The notes beneath the pieces were generated by a model. The model ran no database searches. It saw only the letters and a program-made list of their open reading frames with translations, and was not told the DNA's origin. Shown piece after piece: positions 50,559 to 61,637 of a stretch of 64,000 bases of DNA. The position numbers were made by a program, and so were the translations under genes. How positions within the stretch are numbered: the stretch's first letter is position 1; each line of letters begins with the position of its first letter. Origin of the DNA: Flavobacterium sp. UBA7680 (GTDB lineage Bacteria; Bacteroidota; Bacteroidia; Flavobacteriales; Flavobacteriaceae); contig NZ_DLHA01000019.1 of assembly GCF_002482975.1 (NCBI RefSeq), positions 296,374 to 360,373 on the forward strand. Direction: 5' to 3'.

Positions 50559-52367
50559 ATGAAAAAGTTTGCCTTATTAATTTATATGATTTCTATTCAA
50601 AGTTTTGGACAGATTTATGTTGGCGCCAGTACTCCCGTTTATGTAAAAAACCAAGTTCTTTACGTGGGGCAGACTATGAATTTAGCCGCAAATTCAAACT
50701 TATATCTGCGTAATTTATCCCAATTGGTTCAAGGTACTACAGGAACTTCGACAAATGTAGGAACGGGAATTATTTCTGTTTATCAGGAAGGAAGCGCAGA
50801 TAATTTTGACTACAATTACTGGTGTTCTCCCGTAGGTGTAAATGTGGCGGCAACCGGAAACCGAAATTTTGGGATTACATTACTGAACAGACCAACAACC
50901 TCAACGGCTTCGACTGCTGCAACCATTCTTCCGTTAGCCAATTATGACGGAATCGCGAATCCGCTTTCTATTGCCTCCCGATGGATTTATAAACTGACGA
51001 ATGCCAATAGTTATTCGCAATGGGTTCAGGTGGGAACTACAACTACACTGGCACCCGGTGAAGGTTTTACCATGAAAGGAACCAGCGGATCTGACGCTGT
51101 AGATCCGGAAGGAACTGGAGCAAATAATCCCGGCGGAACTGGCGCACAGCGTTATGATTTTAGAGGAAAACCCAATGACGGAAATATTACCGTTACTGTT
51201 GGCGCAGCCAATGCTTCAACCTTAACCGGAAATCCGTATCCTTCTGCATTGCATTTAAATGCTTTTTTATTAGATCCGTTAAATAATGCCTGTACAGGAA
51301 TTGCGTATTTCTGGGAACAGGATAAAACTACAAATTCACATTTAATTAAGGCTTACAGAGGCGGATATGCCACTTATTCACCCGGAAGTTTAGGTTCAAA
51401 CGGTATTTATGTTCCTGCCACTTTTAATAGTTATAATGGTGATGGTTCGTTAAATACAGTTGGTACTTCGTCTGGGCTTATGCGTCAGCGTAAATATTCG
51501 CCTATTGGACAGGGTTTTGTCATTAAAGGCGCTGCCAATGGAACGGTGACTTTTAGAAATTCATATCGAATATTTTATAAAGAAGGCGCAGGTTTGTCGC
51601 AATTTGAAAAACCCGCAAGAGATAAAACCACCGCTAAAACCGAAGAAACAGCTAAAACTGAAAAAACGGAAGAATCAAATGATATTCCGCACATCAGAAT
51701 AAATGCCATTATCAATAACGAATTTACCAGACAGCTGGCTCTTGCTTTTTTACCAGAAGCTACAGACGGTGTTGACAGAGGTCTTGACGCTGTAAGTATG
51801 GACAATTTCCCCAGCGATACTTTCTTTTTGATGGAAGGAAAAAATTATATCATAACAGGTACTAATTTTGACATTACCAAGCAAATTCCTTTAACCGTAA
51901 AGGCCGAAGCCAGCACGACTCTTAAATTTTATATTCCTGAGGTTATCAACTTCGATCCTGCACAAAAAATATTTTTATATGATGCTTCTGATGCTTCTTA
52001 TCATAATATTAAAACAGGGAATTATGAAGTTACAATTCCGGCGGGCGTTTTTCCTGATCGTTTCAAAATTACTTTCACAGATAAAACACTGGGTACAAAT
52101 GAAGAAACTAAAACTAATTTTTTCATTATGCAGGACAATTCAAGTCGTTTATTAAAAGCTTCAAATCCTGATTTCATTCGATTTAAATCATTTTACCTCT
52201 ATGATATGGCTGGTAAAACGGTACAATTTAAAGAAAATCTGGGTGCCGAAGAAAGCTATAGTTTCTCTACTTCCGGCTTAAGTTCCGGAGTTTATATTGC
52301 GACCTTCATCACTGTTGATAATGAAAAAATAGCTCAAAAAGTAATCATTTCTAATGCAGGAAATTAA
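50559..52367 (+). CDS. Secreted protein with T9SS sorting domain
   Basis: A 602-residue protein with a signal peptide (MKKFALLIYMISIQSFGQ), a long beta-rich and Asn/Thr/Gly-rich body, a low-complexity Lys/Thr/Glu linker (about 354-372), then a beta-sandwich. A C-terminal T9SS-type tail shows SGLSSGVYIATFITVDNEKI and closes with AQKVIIS. Probably a surface protein; no enzymatic motif seen. It is followed directly by a second surface-protein gene. Confidence 0.8.
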   Translation: MKKFALLIYMISIQSFGQIYVGASTPVYVKNQVLYVGQTMNLAANSNLYLRNLSQLVQGTTGTSTNVGTGIISVYQEGSADNFDYNYWCSPVGVNVAATGNRNFGITLLNRPTTSTASTAATILPLANYDGIANPLSIASRWIYKLTNANSYSQWVQVGTTTTLAPGEGFTMKGTSGSDAVDPEGTGANNPGGTGAQRYDFRGKPNDGNITVTVGAANASTLTGNPYPSALHLNAFLLDPLNNACTGIAYFWEQDKTTNSHLIKAYRGGYATYSPGSLGSNGIYVPATFNSYNGDGSLNTVGTSSGLMRQRKYSPIGQGFVIKGAANGTVTFRNSYRIFYKEGAGLSQFEKPARDKTTAKTEETAKTEKTEESNDIPHIRINAIINNEFTRQLALAFLPEATDGVDRGLDAVSMDNFPSDTFFLMEGKNYIITGTNFDITKQIPLTVKAEASTTLKFYIPEVINFDPAQKIFLYDASDASYHNIKTGNYEVTIPAGVFPDRFKITFTDKTLGTNEETKTNFFIMQDNSSRLLKASNPDFIRFKSFYLYDMAGKTVQFKENLGAEESYSFSTSGLSSGVYIATFITVDNEKIAQKVIISNAGN

Positions 52368-52408
52368 TAATGTTTTTATTGCCTTTCAACTATCTAAAAC
52401 CTGAAATC

Positions 52409-53899
52409 ATGAAAAATACAGCCTCAAAAAACCACAGAACATTATTACTACTAGTTTTTATCTTTTTATCATTTATTGCAAATGCCCAAGTCGGAATTGG
52501 AACTACTACTCCTAATGCCAGTTCTGTATTAGATATTACCTCGACTACTCAGGGTATGCTGACTCCCAGAATGACTACTGCCCAAAGAGCTGCTATAACA
52601 ACTCCTGCCGATGGTTTAATTGTTTATGATACTGATTTAAAAGCGTTTTACTATTATTCTTCGGGTACAACATCATGGTTAGTGGTGAGCAGCGGTGTAA
52701 ATCCCAGATTAAATTTTAAACGTATTCGATCTACAGATAATTTAGCAACCGTTCTCGCAGCAGAGTTGACTGCAGGTGGAGGAACAAAGTATCAGTTAAA
52801 CACAAATACATTGTATGAAATAAATGGCACTGTAACGTTCAATTTTCCTATCGATTTAAATAATGCTTATGTACACGGTTTAGACTCTAATGAGGATATT
52901 ATTCTTAGAACAACAGGAAATATTTTTGAAGGCGCGACAGGCGGAAATATAAAAAATGTTACCCTTAGAGCAGCAAGCGGAAGTGTTTTTAACCTAAGCG
53001 GAGCGGCAACTCAAAATTTAGTTTTTAGAGATTGTATCGTTGCCAACTCAACCAGTGTAGGGACTATATCTGGTTTTGGATTGGTTTTTCTTAGTATTGT
53101 TCAATTTGCAGGAAATACAACTGGTATCACTTACAATAATATAACACAGCTTTTATTAAGTAATCAGGGCTGGTTTAGTACTAATGCAGGAACCTACGAA
53201 AAACTAACAGGAACTTTTACATTAGTAGAAAAACAAGGTGGTTTTAGCCAGGTTGACGGTACTGCGATAGGATTTGATGTTTCAACAAGCGGACTTACTA
53301 TTACGGGAGACGCCGTATTAGAATCTGTTGTTTTTACCGGTACTAATACAACAGGATATGTGAAAGGCTATACAACGGGCTCTTATACAGGATATAATTT
53401 TACTAATGCATGGACAGTCAGAGCTGCTGGAATCCCTACAGAAACAGATGCAAATGCTGTAGGCGATCTTTCTATGGATTATACTGTTGGAAACGGACTT
53501 GGAGTTAGTTTTACCAATAACCTCAACCCAAGTAATATAGTAAAAGTAGGTTCTGGAACTCCTTTGACAACCTATTCGAATTTATTTAGATTTTCAACTG
53601 ACAATGTAAATAGATTACGTTATCAGGGAAAAAAGAAAAGAATCTTTCAAATAGGAGGATCTATTTCTTTTCAAGTGCCAGGAGCAGGTACTTATATTAT
53701 TTACATTGCAAAAAACGGAACAGTAATAACCCAGTACAAAATTTATGGAAGAGGGCAAATACTTAATGATATTGTGGTACTTCCCATAAATGCATCAGTA
53801 GAATTAGTAAATAATGATTTTATTGAAGTTTTTGCGCAACGTTATACAGGAACTAATGGAGATATCGTTGTTCCAAATATGACGCTCATAATTAAATAA
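52409..53899 (+). CDS. Surface protein, VGIGTTTP-type
   Basis: A 496-residue protein from the ATG at 52409, which gives a signal peptide (HRTLLLLVFIFLSFIANAQ); a longer frame starts at 52370, 2 nt after the upstream stop. The mature protein begins VGIGTTTPNASSVLDITSTT and then QGMLTPRMTTAQRAAI. This is a repeated start in flavobacterial surface or fibre-like proteins as I recall. A beta-helix-like central part with LTLxAASG-like strands follows. Function unknown; probably cell-surface. Second gene of a two-gene unit. Confidence 0.75.
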   Translation: MKNTASKNHRTLLLLVFIFLSFIANAQVGIGTTTPNASSVLDITSTTQGMLTPRMTTAQRAAITTPADGLIVYDTDLKAFYYYSSGTTSWLVVSSGVNPRLNFKRIRSTDNLATVLAAELTAGGGTKYQLNTNTLYEINGTVTFNFPIDLNNAYVHGLDSNEDIILRTTGNIFEGATGGNIKNVTLRAASGSVFNLSGAATQNLVFRDCIVANSTSVGTISGFGLVFLSIVQFAGNTTGITYNNITQLLLSNQGWFSTNAGTYEKLTGTFTLVEKQGGFSQVDGTAIGFDVSTSGLTITGDAVLESVVFTGTNTTGYVKGYTTGSYTGYNFTNAWTVRAAGIPTETDANAVGDLSMDYTVGNGLGVSFTNNLNPSNIVKVGSGTPLTTYSNLFRFSTDNVNRLRYQGKKKRIFQIGGSISFQVPGAGTYIIYIAKNGTVITQYKIYGRGQILNDIVVLPINASVELVNNDFIEVFAQRYTGTNGDIVVPNMTLIIK

Positions 53900-53921
53900 T
53901 TTAACCAATTTGTTTAAAAAA

Positions 53922-54443
53922 TGTAGTCCCTACGGGACAATAATATTGGGGAATGCATTTTTTTTCTACCGATCTGAAACTCCTAACGGAGTTTTTTTAT
54001 TATAACAAATTTCAAACATTTTTCTACCCACCAGAAACTCCTAACGGAGTTTTTAAATTCTAATGCATTTCTGCTAACGTAAACTTCGTTGGGAGTTTCC
54101 GGTTGGCAGAAAAAACAATACCAATCACTGCAAAATTGCTCCATAGGGCTACAGATCACAAACTCTAATAAATTTTCAAGAAGTAACCTCCGTTAGGAGT
54201 TTCATATCGATAGAAAAAAATACCAATTACTGCAAAATTGCCCCATAGGGGCTACAGATAGGAAACTCCTAGCGGAGTTTTTTTAAATTCTAACAAATTT
54301 CCAATGAAGTAAACTCCGTTAGGAGTTTCATATCCGTAGAAATAAATTCTAATACATTTCCGCTAACGTAAACTCCGTTAGGAGTTTCATATCGGTAGAA
54401 AAAACCAATATCGACCACAGAAAAATTGTCCCGTAGGGACAAC
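53922..54443. repeat. Cluster of short palindromes (REP-like)
   Basis: At least seven copies of AAACTCCTAACGGAGTTT-type hairpins in both orientations (53977-53994, 54035-54052, 54081-54098, about 54186-54202, 54263-54280, 54311-54328, 54370-54387). Two GTCCCTACGGGAC-type hairpins mark the ends (53926-53938 and 54428-54440), with two CCCCATAGGGGC-type hairpins between. The spacers often contain GGTAGAAAAAA. Confidence 0.88.
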
Positions 54444-54469
54444 ATCTCATTAAACATACCAATCAAATA

Positions 54470-54514
54470 TCAAAAAAGAGGCTGACTCAAAAATATGAGC
54501 AGCCTCTTTTTTAT
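54470..54514 (-). terminator. Rho-independent terminator
   Basis: Long stem AAAAAAGAGGCT (54472-54483) / AGCCTCTTTTTT (54501-54512) with inner pairing, past the DUF1254 stop. Confidence 0.85.
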
Positions 54515-54546
54515 AATTCATAATTAACCATTAACAATTCACAATT
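54512..54546. repeat. Heptamer array at a stop codon
   Basis: Five units in phase: TATAATT, CATAATT, AACCATT, AACAATT, CACAATT. It overlaps the last codons and stop of the DUF1254 gene, whose last two residues (EL) are read from it. Confidence 0.85.
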
Positions 54547-56020
54547 CCTCAAAATCCCCAGGTTTCCAGCTTCCGTTAAAAGCACCCGCTTCTGGGCCGT
54601 AAATTCTAATATAAGCAAACCAGCCTCTGTTAGGGAGTGTTTTTATCCATTGTCCTTCTTTTCCTGCCGGAGCTTTTGGACCAAAATACAAATCGATACT
54701 CTTTCCTCCTATTTTATCTTTCAATTCAAATAAAGAACGAAGAGCCGCTTTATTCTGATCTGTAATAACCTGACTTCTAGTAAGAGCATCATAAATAGTA
54801 ACCGACCAAAAAAGCTTCGCAGGAACAGGCGTCGGAATCGTAAGTTTATATGTTTTCCCACCATCTACATATTTTCCTGTGCCGTCTTTAAGCCCAAGCC
54901 AGTACAACGACCCTGAACCTTCTTTTCTGCGAAACATTGAAGGAGAGGCTCCAATAGCCTGATAAAACCATGTTTCGCGACCATCAAGATCTACATAATT
55001 TTGGGTATTGAAGTCTCCGTCTTCAAATCTTAAGCCAACCCATTCCCATTTTCTGTCATTCCATACCACTTTATCAGGGCGGCGGTCGGCAAACGATTGT
55101 ACTCTCATTTGCGCATTTGCTATTTTCGCCGCTTTTTCGAGTATTCCTTTCAAACGTGCATCAGGTTTAAAAGGTTTTCCTTTTATAATACCTAATACGG
55201 CAAGTTCTCCGTAATAATTTCGATACCCATCATAAGCAGGTTCACGCTGAATTACATCATTAAGCGCTTCCCAGTATTTAAAATTATTTTCCCATGCAAC
55301 AGGCGTTGTATTTTGAGGTTTATCTGTAAGCTCCAGCCAGGAAGGTTCTTTCCAGTCGGCTCCTTTGTTTAACGGATATACTTTTACCGTTTTAATGCGT
55401 TCCATTGCCGCTTTTACATCACCGCCTACAGGAAGCGAACGTATTCCAACCGTAAGATTATTGGAGGAAGATTTCCAGACATGATATCCAGAACCCGGAA
55501 CTGAACCTTTATAAGCAGGCGGCAGTAATAAATGTTTCCCGCCATTTCCTGCATCTGGCCCCGGAATTCCCATATCGGCAACCCATCGCTGGTTTACGTC
55601 CATTGCAACCACAATAAGCGGACCTTTAGGCACATCAATAATCATTGGCTCTTTAGACAAATCTATTGGAATTGGCCCATACGGAGTATCAGAATTTAAT
55701 GTAAAACCTATTTGTCCCGGTTTAGTGTCCAATGTTCCAAATGAGCTATTTGGGATGATTTTAATAGTGTCATTTCCTTTTACCAAACCTTCACCTGAAA
55801 CTGTTGGATAGAAAAATTTATAAGCTTGTATTGCTCTGTTTAAATCAGCATCATCATATGCTTTTTGTATTGTTTTTTCTGTTGGATAACCTCCAACAAA
55901 CTCATAACCGTCTGAACTGGAAGCTGACGAATTATTATCTGAAACTGCAGTATCAGATTCTTTTTTACAGCTGCTTAAAACTAGAAGAAGCAGGCTTAGA
56001 TATAGAAATAACTTTTTCAT
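54539..56020 (-). CDS. DUF1254/DUF1214 lipoprotein
   Basis: A 493-residue lipoprotein (lipobox LVLSSC) from the ATG at 56020; an in-frame TTG lies 33 nt upstream. DUF1254 (about 45-190: SDTPYGPIPIDLSKEPMIID and WVADMGIPGPDAGNGGKHLL) is followed by DUF1214 (about 360-480: PAKLFWSVTIYDALTRSQVI and GWFAYIRIYGPEAGAF). The family is widespread in Bacteroidota and Proteobacteria and of unknown function. A Ser/Asp-rich linker follows the Cys. Its end is shaped by the heptamer array. Confidence 0.88.
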   Translation of the reverse strand: MKKLFLYLSLLLLVLSSCKKESDTAVSDNNSSASSSDGYEFVGGYPTEKTIQKAYDDADLNRAIQAYKFFYPTVSGEGLVKGNDTIKIIPNSSFGTLDTKPGQIGFTLNSDTPYGPIPIDLSKEPMIIDVPKGPLIVVAMDVNQRWVADMGIPGPDAGNGGKHLLLPPAYKGSVPGSGYHVWKSSSNNLTVGIRSLPVGGDVKAAMERIKTVKVYPLNKGADWKEPSWLELTDKPQNTTPVAWENNFKYWEALNDVIQREPAYDGYRNYYGELAVLGIIKGKPFKPDARLKGILEKAAKIANAQMRVQSFADRRPDKVVWNDRKWEWVGLRFEDGDFNTQNYVDLDGRETWFYQAIGASPSMFRRKEGSGSLYWLGLKDGTGKYVDGGKTYKLTIPTPVPAKLFWSVTIYDALTRSQVITDQNKAALRSLFELKDKIGGKSIDLYFGPKAPAGKEGQWIKTLPNRGWFAYIRIYGPEAGAFNGSWKPGDFEEL

Positions 56021-56085
56021 AAAAATGGTTTTTTTTCGTGGTTTAAGGAACAACTAAGTTACAATATACTAAGAGCCAAAATCTT

Positions 56086-56122
56086 ACAAACAGGTTTCAA
56101 GTTATAATTTGAAACCTGTTTA
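56086..56122 (-). terminator. Hairpin in the catalase to DUF1254 gap
   Basis: Perfect 13-bp stem AAACAGGTTTCAA (56088-56100) / TTGAAACCTGTTT (56109-56121). It may be a second terminator for the catalase gene or a leader hairpin for the DUF1254 gene. Confidence 0.55.
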
Positions 56123-56136
56123 CTTTTATTCCACAA

Positions 56137-56166
56137 AAAAACCATTCAAATTAATGAATGGTTTCA
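56137..56166 (-). terminator. Terminator of the catalase gene
   Basis: Stem AAACCATTCA (56139-56148) / TGAATGGTTT (56155-56164) with a T8 run on the minus strand, 27 nt past the catalase stop. Confidence 0.8.
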
Positions 56167-56190
56167 GCATATTTTATGTAAATGAATTTG

Positions 56191-58335
56191 TTAGAGCATC
56201 TTTTCTCTTTCCCAAAAACGATGTCTTCCTAAAGCTTTTATAAAAGAAGTATTTAAAGCTTTGTCAGCAACGTTATTACTAATTAAAACTCCTGCATCTT
56301 TCTCTTTTATATCACTGTTCGTTTTTATTATTTGAATTCCTTCGGCTTCAGCTGCAATAAACTTACAGTGATTATAGGAATCATTTATAAATTCTTTTAC
56401 TTCTTTGATTCTTGAAAGTTCTTTAATTCCTTTTCCTCCCGGAATAAAAACTCCGTCAAAAAGTACCGAAGCTGCAATTTTATAAGTTTGATCCACCGGA
56501 ATTTCTGTTCCGTCTTCGGATACAATTGTTCCTAAATGCGGTGCAATAATTACTGCTTTTGCACCTGCATTTTGAAGCGCCGTTTTCATTGCTTTTACTG
56601 ATGATGCATTTACGCCTTCTGCACATAAAAAAGCAATCTGGCGTGTTGCAATAGTATTCGAGATCGTTGGATTTTTCAGCATACTCAAAGCATCTGAATT
56701 TTTAATGCTTTGTTTCACTTTTGTTGGTTCGTGATTGCCTTTATCATCAGCGCCAACTCCATGATTGATGGGTTTTTCGATATTTTTTGGAACCGGAATT
56801 CCTAAAGATTTGGCCACTTTTGCTGCCAGATTACCATCAACTTGATTCAGCAGTCCAAGCATTCTTTCTCGAATCGCAACAGTTTCAAGCTTACCCAGTT
56901 CAAAAGATAGCGCGTTTGCAATATGATCTTGTTCTACAGGTGTCTGGCTATTATAAAAAAGTACCGCCTGACTAAAATGATCTGAAAAACTTTCGCTTCG
57001 TTCTCTTATTTTATGCGCATCTATTCGCTCATTAAAACTGGCAAAACCTCCTTCATCAATTTTTGCCTGAAAAGGACATCCTCCTCCCAGAGAATTAGGA
57101 TGATAACTTACTTTGCCCACCGCAATTTCCTGACGCATGTGTCCGTCACGTTGGTTGTTGTGCATAGGTGCAATAGTTCTGTTAATGGGTATTTCATGAA
57201 AATTAGGGCTTCCTAATCTTGATAATTGTGTATCCGTATAAGAAAATAAACGGCCTTGTAATAACGGATCATTTGTAAAATCAATTCCCGGAACTATATG
57301 CCCCGGATGAAATGCAACCTGCTCTGTTTCTGCAAAAAAATTGTCGGGGTTTTTATCCAGCACCATTCTTCCAATAATAGTTACAGGAACCAATTCTTCC
57401 GGAACTAATTTTGTTGGGTCTAAAAGGTCAAAATCATATTTATGTTCGTCGCTTTCCGGAATAATCTGAACGCCTAATTCCCATTCCGGAAAATTACCGC
57501 CATCAATCGCTTCCCATAAATCCTGTTTATGAAAATCGGAGTTTTTACCCGATATCTTTTGCGCTTCATCCCAGGCAACAGCGTGAGTTCCTAATTTTGG
57601 TTTCCAGTGAAATTTTACAAAATGAGATTCGTTTTGTGCATTCACAAATCTAAAAGTGTGAACTCCAAAACCTTCCATCATTCTTAAACTTCTGGGAATC
57701 GCCCTGTCGCTCATTACCCACATAACCATATGCATGGATTCTGGCATTAAAGAAATAAAATCCCAAAAAGTATCGTGTGCAGATGCCGCCTGTGGAATTT
57801 CGTTATGCGGTTCTCCTTTAACGGCGTGAATTAAATCAGGAAATTTCATGGCATCCTGAATAAAAAATACCGGAACATTATTTCCAACTAAATCAAAAAT
57901 ACCTTCCTGAGTATAAAATTTTACAGCAAACCCGCGAACATCCCGCGCTAAATCTGTTGATCCTCTTGAACCTGCAACTGTTGAAAACCTAACAAAAACG
58001 GGAGTTTTTACACTTGTATTGTTTAAAAATCCAGCTTTGGTATATTTCTCCATGGTTTTATAAAGTTCAAAATAACCATGAGCACCAGAACCTCTTGCGT
58101 GAACGATTCTTTCCGGAATTCGTTCGTGATCGAAATGGGTTATTTTTTCTCTAAGAATAAAATCTTCCAGAAGAGATGGGCCTCTTTCTCCGGATTTTAA
58201 GGAATTATTATTATCATTAATCTTAACACCCTGATTAGTGGTCAAAAACTGATTTTCTCCATTCGATTTATTCAAGTCTAAATCTCTTTGTTTTCCGTCA
58301 GCATTATCTTGGTTTGTTTTCTTTGAATTTTTCAT
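56191..58335 (-). CDS. katE: Large-subunit catalase, KatE/HPII type
   Basis: A 714-residue heme catalase. Catalytic His79 ([12 protein letters not shown]), Asn152 (VGNNVPVFF) and the proximal heme Tyr366 ([14 protein letters not shown]) are intact, with the same spacing as in E. coli HPII. A C-terminal class-I-glutaminase/DJ-1-like domain (about 565-714: [20 protein letters not shown] and [13 protein letters not shown]) is present, as in large-subunit catalases. It breaks hydrogen peroxide into water and oxygen in the cytoplasm. An alternative ATG may exist, but the long Asn/Lys-rich N-terminus is typical. Confidence 0.94.
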   Translation of the reverse strand: MKNSKKTNQDNADGKQRDLDLNKSNGENQFLTTNQGVKINDNNNSLKSGERGPSLLEDFILREKITHFDHERIPERIVHARGSGAHGYFELYKTMEKYTKAGFLNNTSVKTPVFVRFSTVAGSRGSTDLARDVRGFAVKFYTQEGIFDLVGNNVPVFFIQDAMKFPDLIHAVKGEPHNEIPQAASAHDTFWDFISLMPESMHMVMWVMSDRAIPRSLRMMEGFGVHTFRFVNAQNESHFVKFHWKPKLGTHAVAWDEAQKISGKNSDFHKQDLWEAIDGGNFPEWELGVQIIPESDEHKYDFDLLDPTKLVPEELVPVTIIGRMVLDKNPDNFFAETEQVAFHPGHIVPGIDFTNDPLLQGRLFSYTDTQLSRLGSPNFHEIPINRTIAPMHNNQRDGHMRQEIAVGKVSYHPNSLGGGCPFQAKIDEGGFASFNERIDAHKIRERSESFSDHFSQAVLFYNSQTPVEQDHIANALSFELGKLETVAIRERMLGLLNQVDGNLAAKVAKSLGIPVPKNIEKPINHGVGADDKGNHEPTKVKQSIKNSDALSMLKNPTISNTIATRQIAFLCAEGVNASSVKAMKTALQNAGAKAVIIAPHLGTIVSEDGTEIPVDQTYKIAASVLFDGVFIPGGKGIKELSRIKEVKEFINDSYNHCKFIAAEAEGIQIIKTNSDIKEKDAGVLISNNVADKALNTSFIKALGRHRFWEREKML

Positions 58336-58606
58336 TTTTTTTCTTGATTTAAAATGTATTGGTGACTTAATAAATGGTCTATTTCAATAGAGGAATTTTA
58401 GCAGAAATAGGTAAACAAAGTTAGAAGGCTTTTCATGTTAAATATTATACGATTCAGGTTCAGGGTTATAACATTCGTATTACAACAACCATGATAATCA
58501 ATTATTTAATCCTATAATTATATAATTCCGAAATCTAATCGTATAACTAAAAAAGGTGTTTCTAAAAGTAATTTTGAGTAAGAGCCAATTATTAAAAACA
58601 TCATAC

Positions 58607-59089
58607 ATGATTTTATATGTCATTATACAATTACTTATAGTTTCAATTATGGCAACATCGGCCATGACGTGGTTTAGTTATGCCATGTCAAACAGCTTTA
58701 GAGAATTGTATAAAGAGCCGGTGCTTTTGACTTATGCTATTGATAAAATGAAAATAGAGCTCTCACCGCAGTCAAAAAAAACCTGGGGCTGGTTATTGCA
58801 CTACATAATCGGTTTTTTGTTTGTTGTAGGATATCATATTATTTGGGTAAAGGACATAATCCCAATTTCACCGTTAAGCGCTCTTATATTAGGAGTTATA
58901 AGCGGTGTAGTTGGCATAATCAGCTGGATAATTATTTTTAAGATGACCCACCATCACCCCCCAATTGATTTTAAGGGTTATTACATTCAGCTGTTCTTTG
59001 CCCATATAATTTTTACCATTGTCGCCACGGCGCTCTACTCTGTTACGTTAACACTTTTAATATTAGCAAACGCTTATGTCACTGTCTAA
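58607..59089 (+). CDS. Small membrane protein of unknown function
   Basis: A 160-residue protein from the ATG at 58607; a longer frame begins with GTG at 58556. Four predicted transmembrane segments and a TMxFSYAM-like N-terminal helix. The family (DUF1761-like as I remember it) is of unknown function. It overlaps the start of ligD by 14 nt, so the two are probably translated together. Confidence 0.7.
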   Translation: MILYVIIQLLIVSIMATSAMTWFSYAMSNSFRELYKEPVLLTYAIDKMKIELSPQSKKTWGWLLHYIIGFLFVVGYHIIWVKDIIPISPLSALILGVISGVVGIISWIIIFKMTHHHPPIDFKGYYIQLFFAHIIFTIVATALYSVTLTLLILANAYVTV

Positions 59090-61637
59090 ATACAATGAAA
59101 AAAGAGATTTTAAGCAAACACGTGAACCAAAGGGAAAAATTGCAAAATCGGCAAGCGAATTGATTTTTGTCGTGCAAAAACATGCGGCCTCACATTTACA
59201 TTATGATTTTAGATTAGAAATGGATGGCGTACTTAAAAGCTGGGCTGTTCCAAAAGGCCCTTCATTAGATCCCGAAGTGAAACGTCTTGCAATGATGGTA
59301 GAAGATCATCCGTACAGTTATAAAGATTTTGAAGGAACAATTCCCGAAGGAAATTATGGCGCGGGAAATGTTATTGTTTGGGATAACGGAACGTATACTT
59401 CTGACGAAAAAACGGCATCAAACGAAAAACAATTACTGGCAGATTTAAAAAAAGGACGTTTGAGTTTTATCTTAAAAGGGAAAAAACTAAAAGGCGAATT
59501 TTCATTAGTAAAACTTCATGGAAAACAGGAAAATGCCTGGCTGCTGATCAAAAAACAAGATAAATATGCCACTGATGCTGATATTTTAGATAAAAACAAA
59601 TCGGTTATTTCTAAAAGAAGTTTAGAAGAATTAGAGAAGAAATCTGAAAAACAAATTGCAAAAACAGAAGCTGTAAAAAAAAAGCCTAAAGCTAAGCCAG
59701 TCGAAGTTTCTTTTGTAAAACCAATGCTCGCCAATACGACCGAAAAACCTTTTGATGATGAAGAATGGGTTTTTGAAAATAAATACGACGGTTATCGCAC
59801 AATTGCTGTTATTAATCCGAATGAAGTAGATTTATTAAGCAGAAATAAAATTTCGTTTAATGAAAATTTTAAAACTGTTGCAGACGAATTAAAAAAGATC
59901 GATCATACCGTAATTCTGGATGGTGAAGTCGTAGTAGAAAATGATTCGGGAAGAGCCGATTTTCAACTTCTTCAAAATTATCTTAAAACAGGAATTGGAA
60001 ACTTAAAATATTATGTTTTTGATCTGCTCAATTTAGATGGAAATTCAGTAACAGAATTATCTCTTTTGGATCGAAAAGAACTGCTCAAAATCTTATTTAA
60101 TAAATACGATTTTACAAATGTTTTTTATTCTGAACATACTATTGGAGACGGAATTAAACAATTTGAAAATGCCCGAAAAAACAATAGCGAAGGCATAATT
60201 GCGAAGAAAGCAGACAGCACATATTCTGTTGCCAGCAGAAGTAATAACTGGCTTAAAATTAAAATTTCGAATGAGGAAGAAGCCATAATTATTGGAATAA
60301 CGGAACCGAAAAACTCCCGAAAATATTTTGGTGCTATTCTTCTTGGGCAATATAATGGAAAAGAACTGAAATACATTGGAAAATGCGGAACGGGTTTTTC
60401 AGAAGAGGTTTTAAAGGAACTTTATACGAAGTTAAAACCGTTATTTCTAGACAAATCTCCGCTTAGCGAAAAAGTGCCGTTACGAGATAAAATTCAATGG
60501 GTTAAACCCAAAGTAGTCTGTCAGGTAAAATATTCAGAATGGACGCAGGACAATTATTTAAGACATCCGGTTTATCTCGGATTACGAATAGACAAAAAAG
60601 CCAATGAAGTTGTTTTCAATGGCAAGGACAATAGCAATGAAAATCTCAAAAACAATAACAAAACTAACCTCAAGCAAAATAAAATGGAAGATTTAAAAGA
60701 ACACAAAACCGAAAACGATTACGACTTAAAAGTTGGAAAAACCACTTTACATTTAACGAATCAGAACAAAGTCTATTTTCCTGACGACGGTATTACAAAA
60801 GGCGAAATTGTTCAATATTACAATGAAGTTTCATCACTTATGCTGCCCTATTTAAAAGATCGTCCGGAATCTATGAACCGCTTTCCTAACGGAATTAATG
60901 CGCCGAGTTTTTACCAAAAAGATATTGATCTGGATAAAACTCCAAAATGGCTGAAAACCAAAAAAATCTTCTCAGAATCGAATGAAGAAAATATAGATTA
61001 TCTTATTTGTAATGATAAGGAAACATTGCTTTATATGGCAAATTTGGGTTGTATAGAAATGAATTCGTGGAATTCGACCATAAAAAACATTCACAATCCC
61101 GACTGGCTTGTAATGGATCTGGATCCGGCAAAAGAAGATGATTTCAATATAGTTGTTGAAACTGCACAAGTTGTAAAACAAGTTATGGATGAATTAGAAA
61201 CGGAATGTTTGTGTAAAACTTCGGGAGCTACGGGGCTTCATATTTATATTCCGCTTGGCGCGCAGTACGATTATGATTCGATTAAAATTCTGGGTGAATT
61301 AATTGCCAAAGAAGTTCAGAAAAGGCTTCCGGACATTACAACAATTGAGCGAAGCATCAAAAAACGAGATAATAAACTTTATATCGATTATCTGCAAAAC
61401 CGCCGCGGACAAACTTTGGCTGCGCCTTATTCTGTTCGTCCTAAACCTGGCGCAACAGTTTCAACACCTTTAGAATGGAGTGAAGTTACTACTAAATTAC
61501 ATCCGTCACAGTTTACCATTAAAAATGTATTACAGCGATTTGAGAAAAAAGGGGATTTATGGGAACCTGTTTTATCAAAAGGTGCCAATATTAAAAAGAT
61601 AATCAAGAAATTAGAAGAGAAACAAGAAAGAGTCTAA
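59076..61637 (+). CDS. ligD: ATP-dependent DNA ligase D (PE-LIG-POL)
   Basis: An 853-residue NHEJ repair enzyme. Order: 3'-phosphoesterase domain (about 1-185: [28 protein letters not shown]), ligase domain (about 205-520: adenylation Lys236 in NKYDGYRT), and a polymerase/primase domain (about 560-850: [20 protein letters not shown]; catalytic Asp pair in [14 protein letters not shown] at about 681/683). It seals double-strand breaks together with Ku, whose gene ends convergently with a 4-nt overlap. Its own start overlaps a small membrane-protein gene. Confidence 0.95.
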   Translation: MSLSKYNEKRDFKQTREPKGKIAKSASELIFVVQKHAASHLHYDFRLEMDGVLKSWAVPKGPSLDPEVKRLAMMVEDHPYSYKDFEGTIPEGNYGAGNVIVWDNGTYTSDEKTASNEKQLLADLKKGRLSFILKGKKLKGEFSLVKLHGKQENAWLLIKKQDKYATDADILDKNKSVISKRSLEELEKKSEKQIAKTEAVKKKPKAKPVEVSFVKPMLANTTEKPFDDEEWVFENKYDGYRTIAVINPNEVDLLSRNKISFNENFKTVADELKKIDHTVILDGEVVVENDSGRADFQLLQNYLKTGIGNLKYYVFDLLNLDGNSVTELSLLDRKELLKILFNKYDFTNVFYSEHTIGDGIKQFENARKNNSEGIIAKKADSTYSVASRSNNWLKIKISNEEEAIIIGITEPKNSRKYFGAILLGQYNGKELKYIGKCGTGFSEEVLKELYTKLKPLFLDKSPLSEKVPLRDKIQWVKPKVVCQVKYSEWTQDNYLRHPVYLGLRIDKKANEVVFNGKDNSNENLKNNNKTNLKQNKMEDLKEHKTENDYDLKVGKTTLHLTNQNKVYFPDDGITKGEIVQYYNEVSSLMLPYLKDRPESMNRFPNGINAPSFYQKDIDLDKTPKWLKTKKIFSESNEENIDYLICNDKETLLYMANLGCIEMNSWNSTIKNIHNPDWLVMDLDPAKEDDFNIVVETAQVVKQVMDELETECLCKTSGATGLHIYIPLGAQYDYDSIKILGELIAKEVQKRLPDITTIERSIKKRDNKLYIDYLQNRRGQTLAAPYSVRPKPGATVSTPLEWSEVTTKLHPSQFTIKNVLQRFEKKGDLWEPVLSKGANIKKIIKKLEEKQERV

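Larger units (their letters stand above)
53900..54538. other. Intergenic region made of palindromic repeats
   Basis: About 640 bases without a gene. It is filled by the palindromic repeat cluster (53922-54443), a terminator (54472-54512) and a heptamer array (54512-54546). Confidence 0.75.

Noticed and set aside
53922..54443. CRISPR array
   Set aside because: Hairpins occur in both orientations with irregular spacing and related spacers; this is a REP-like cluster.
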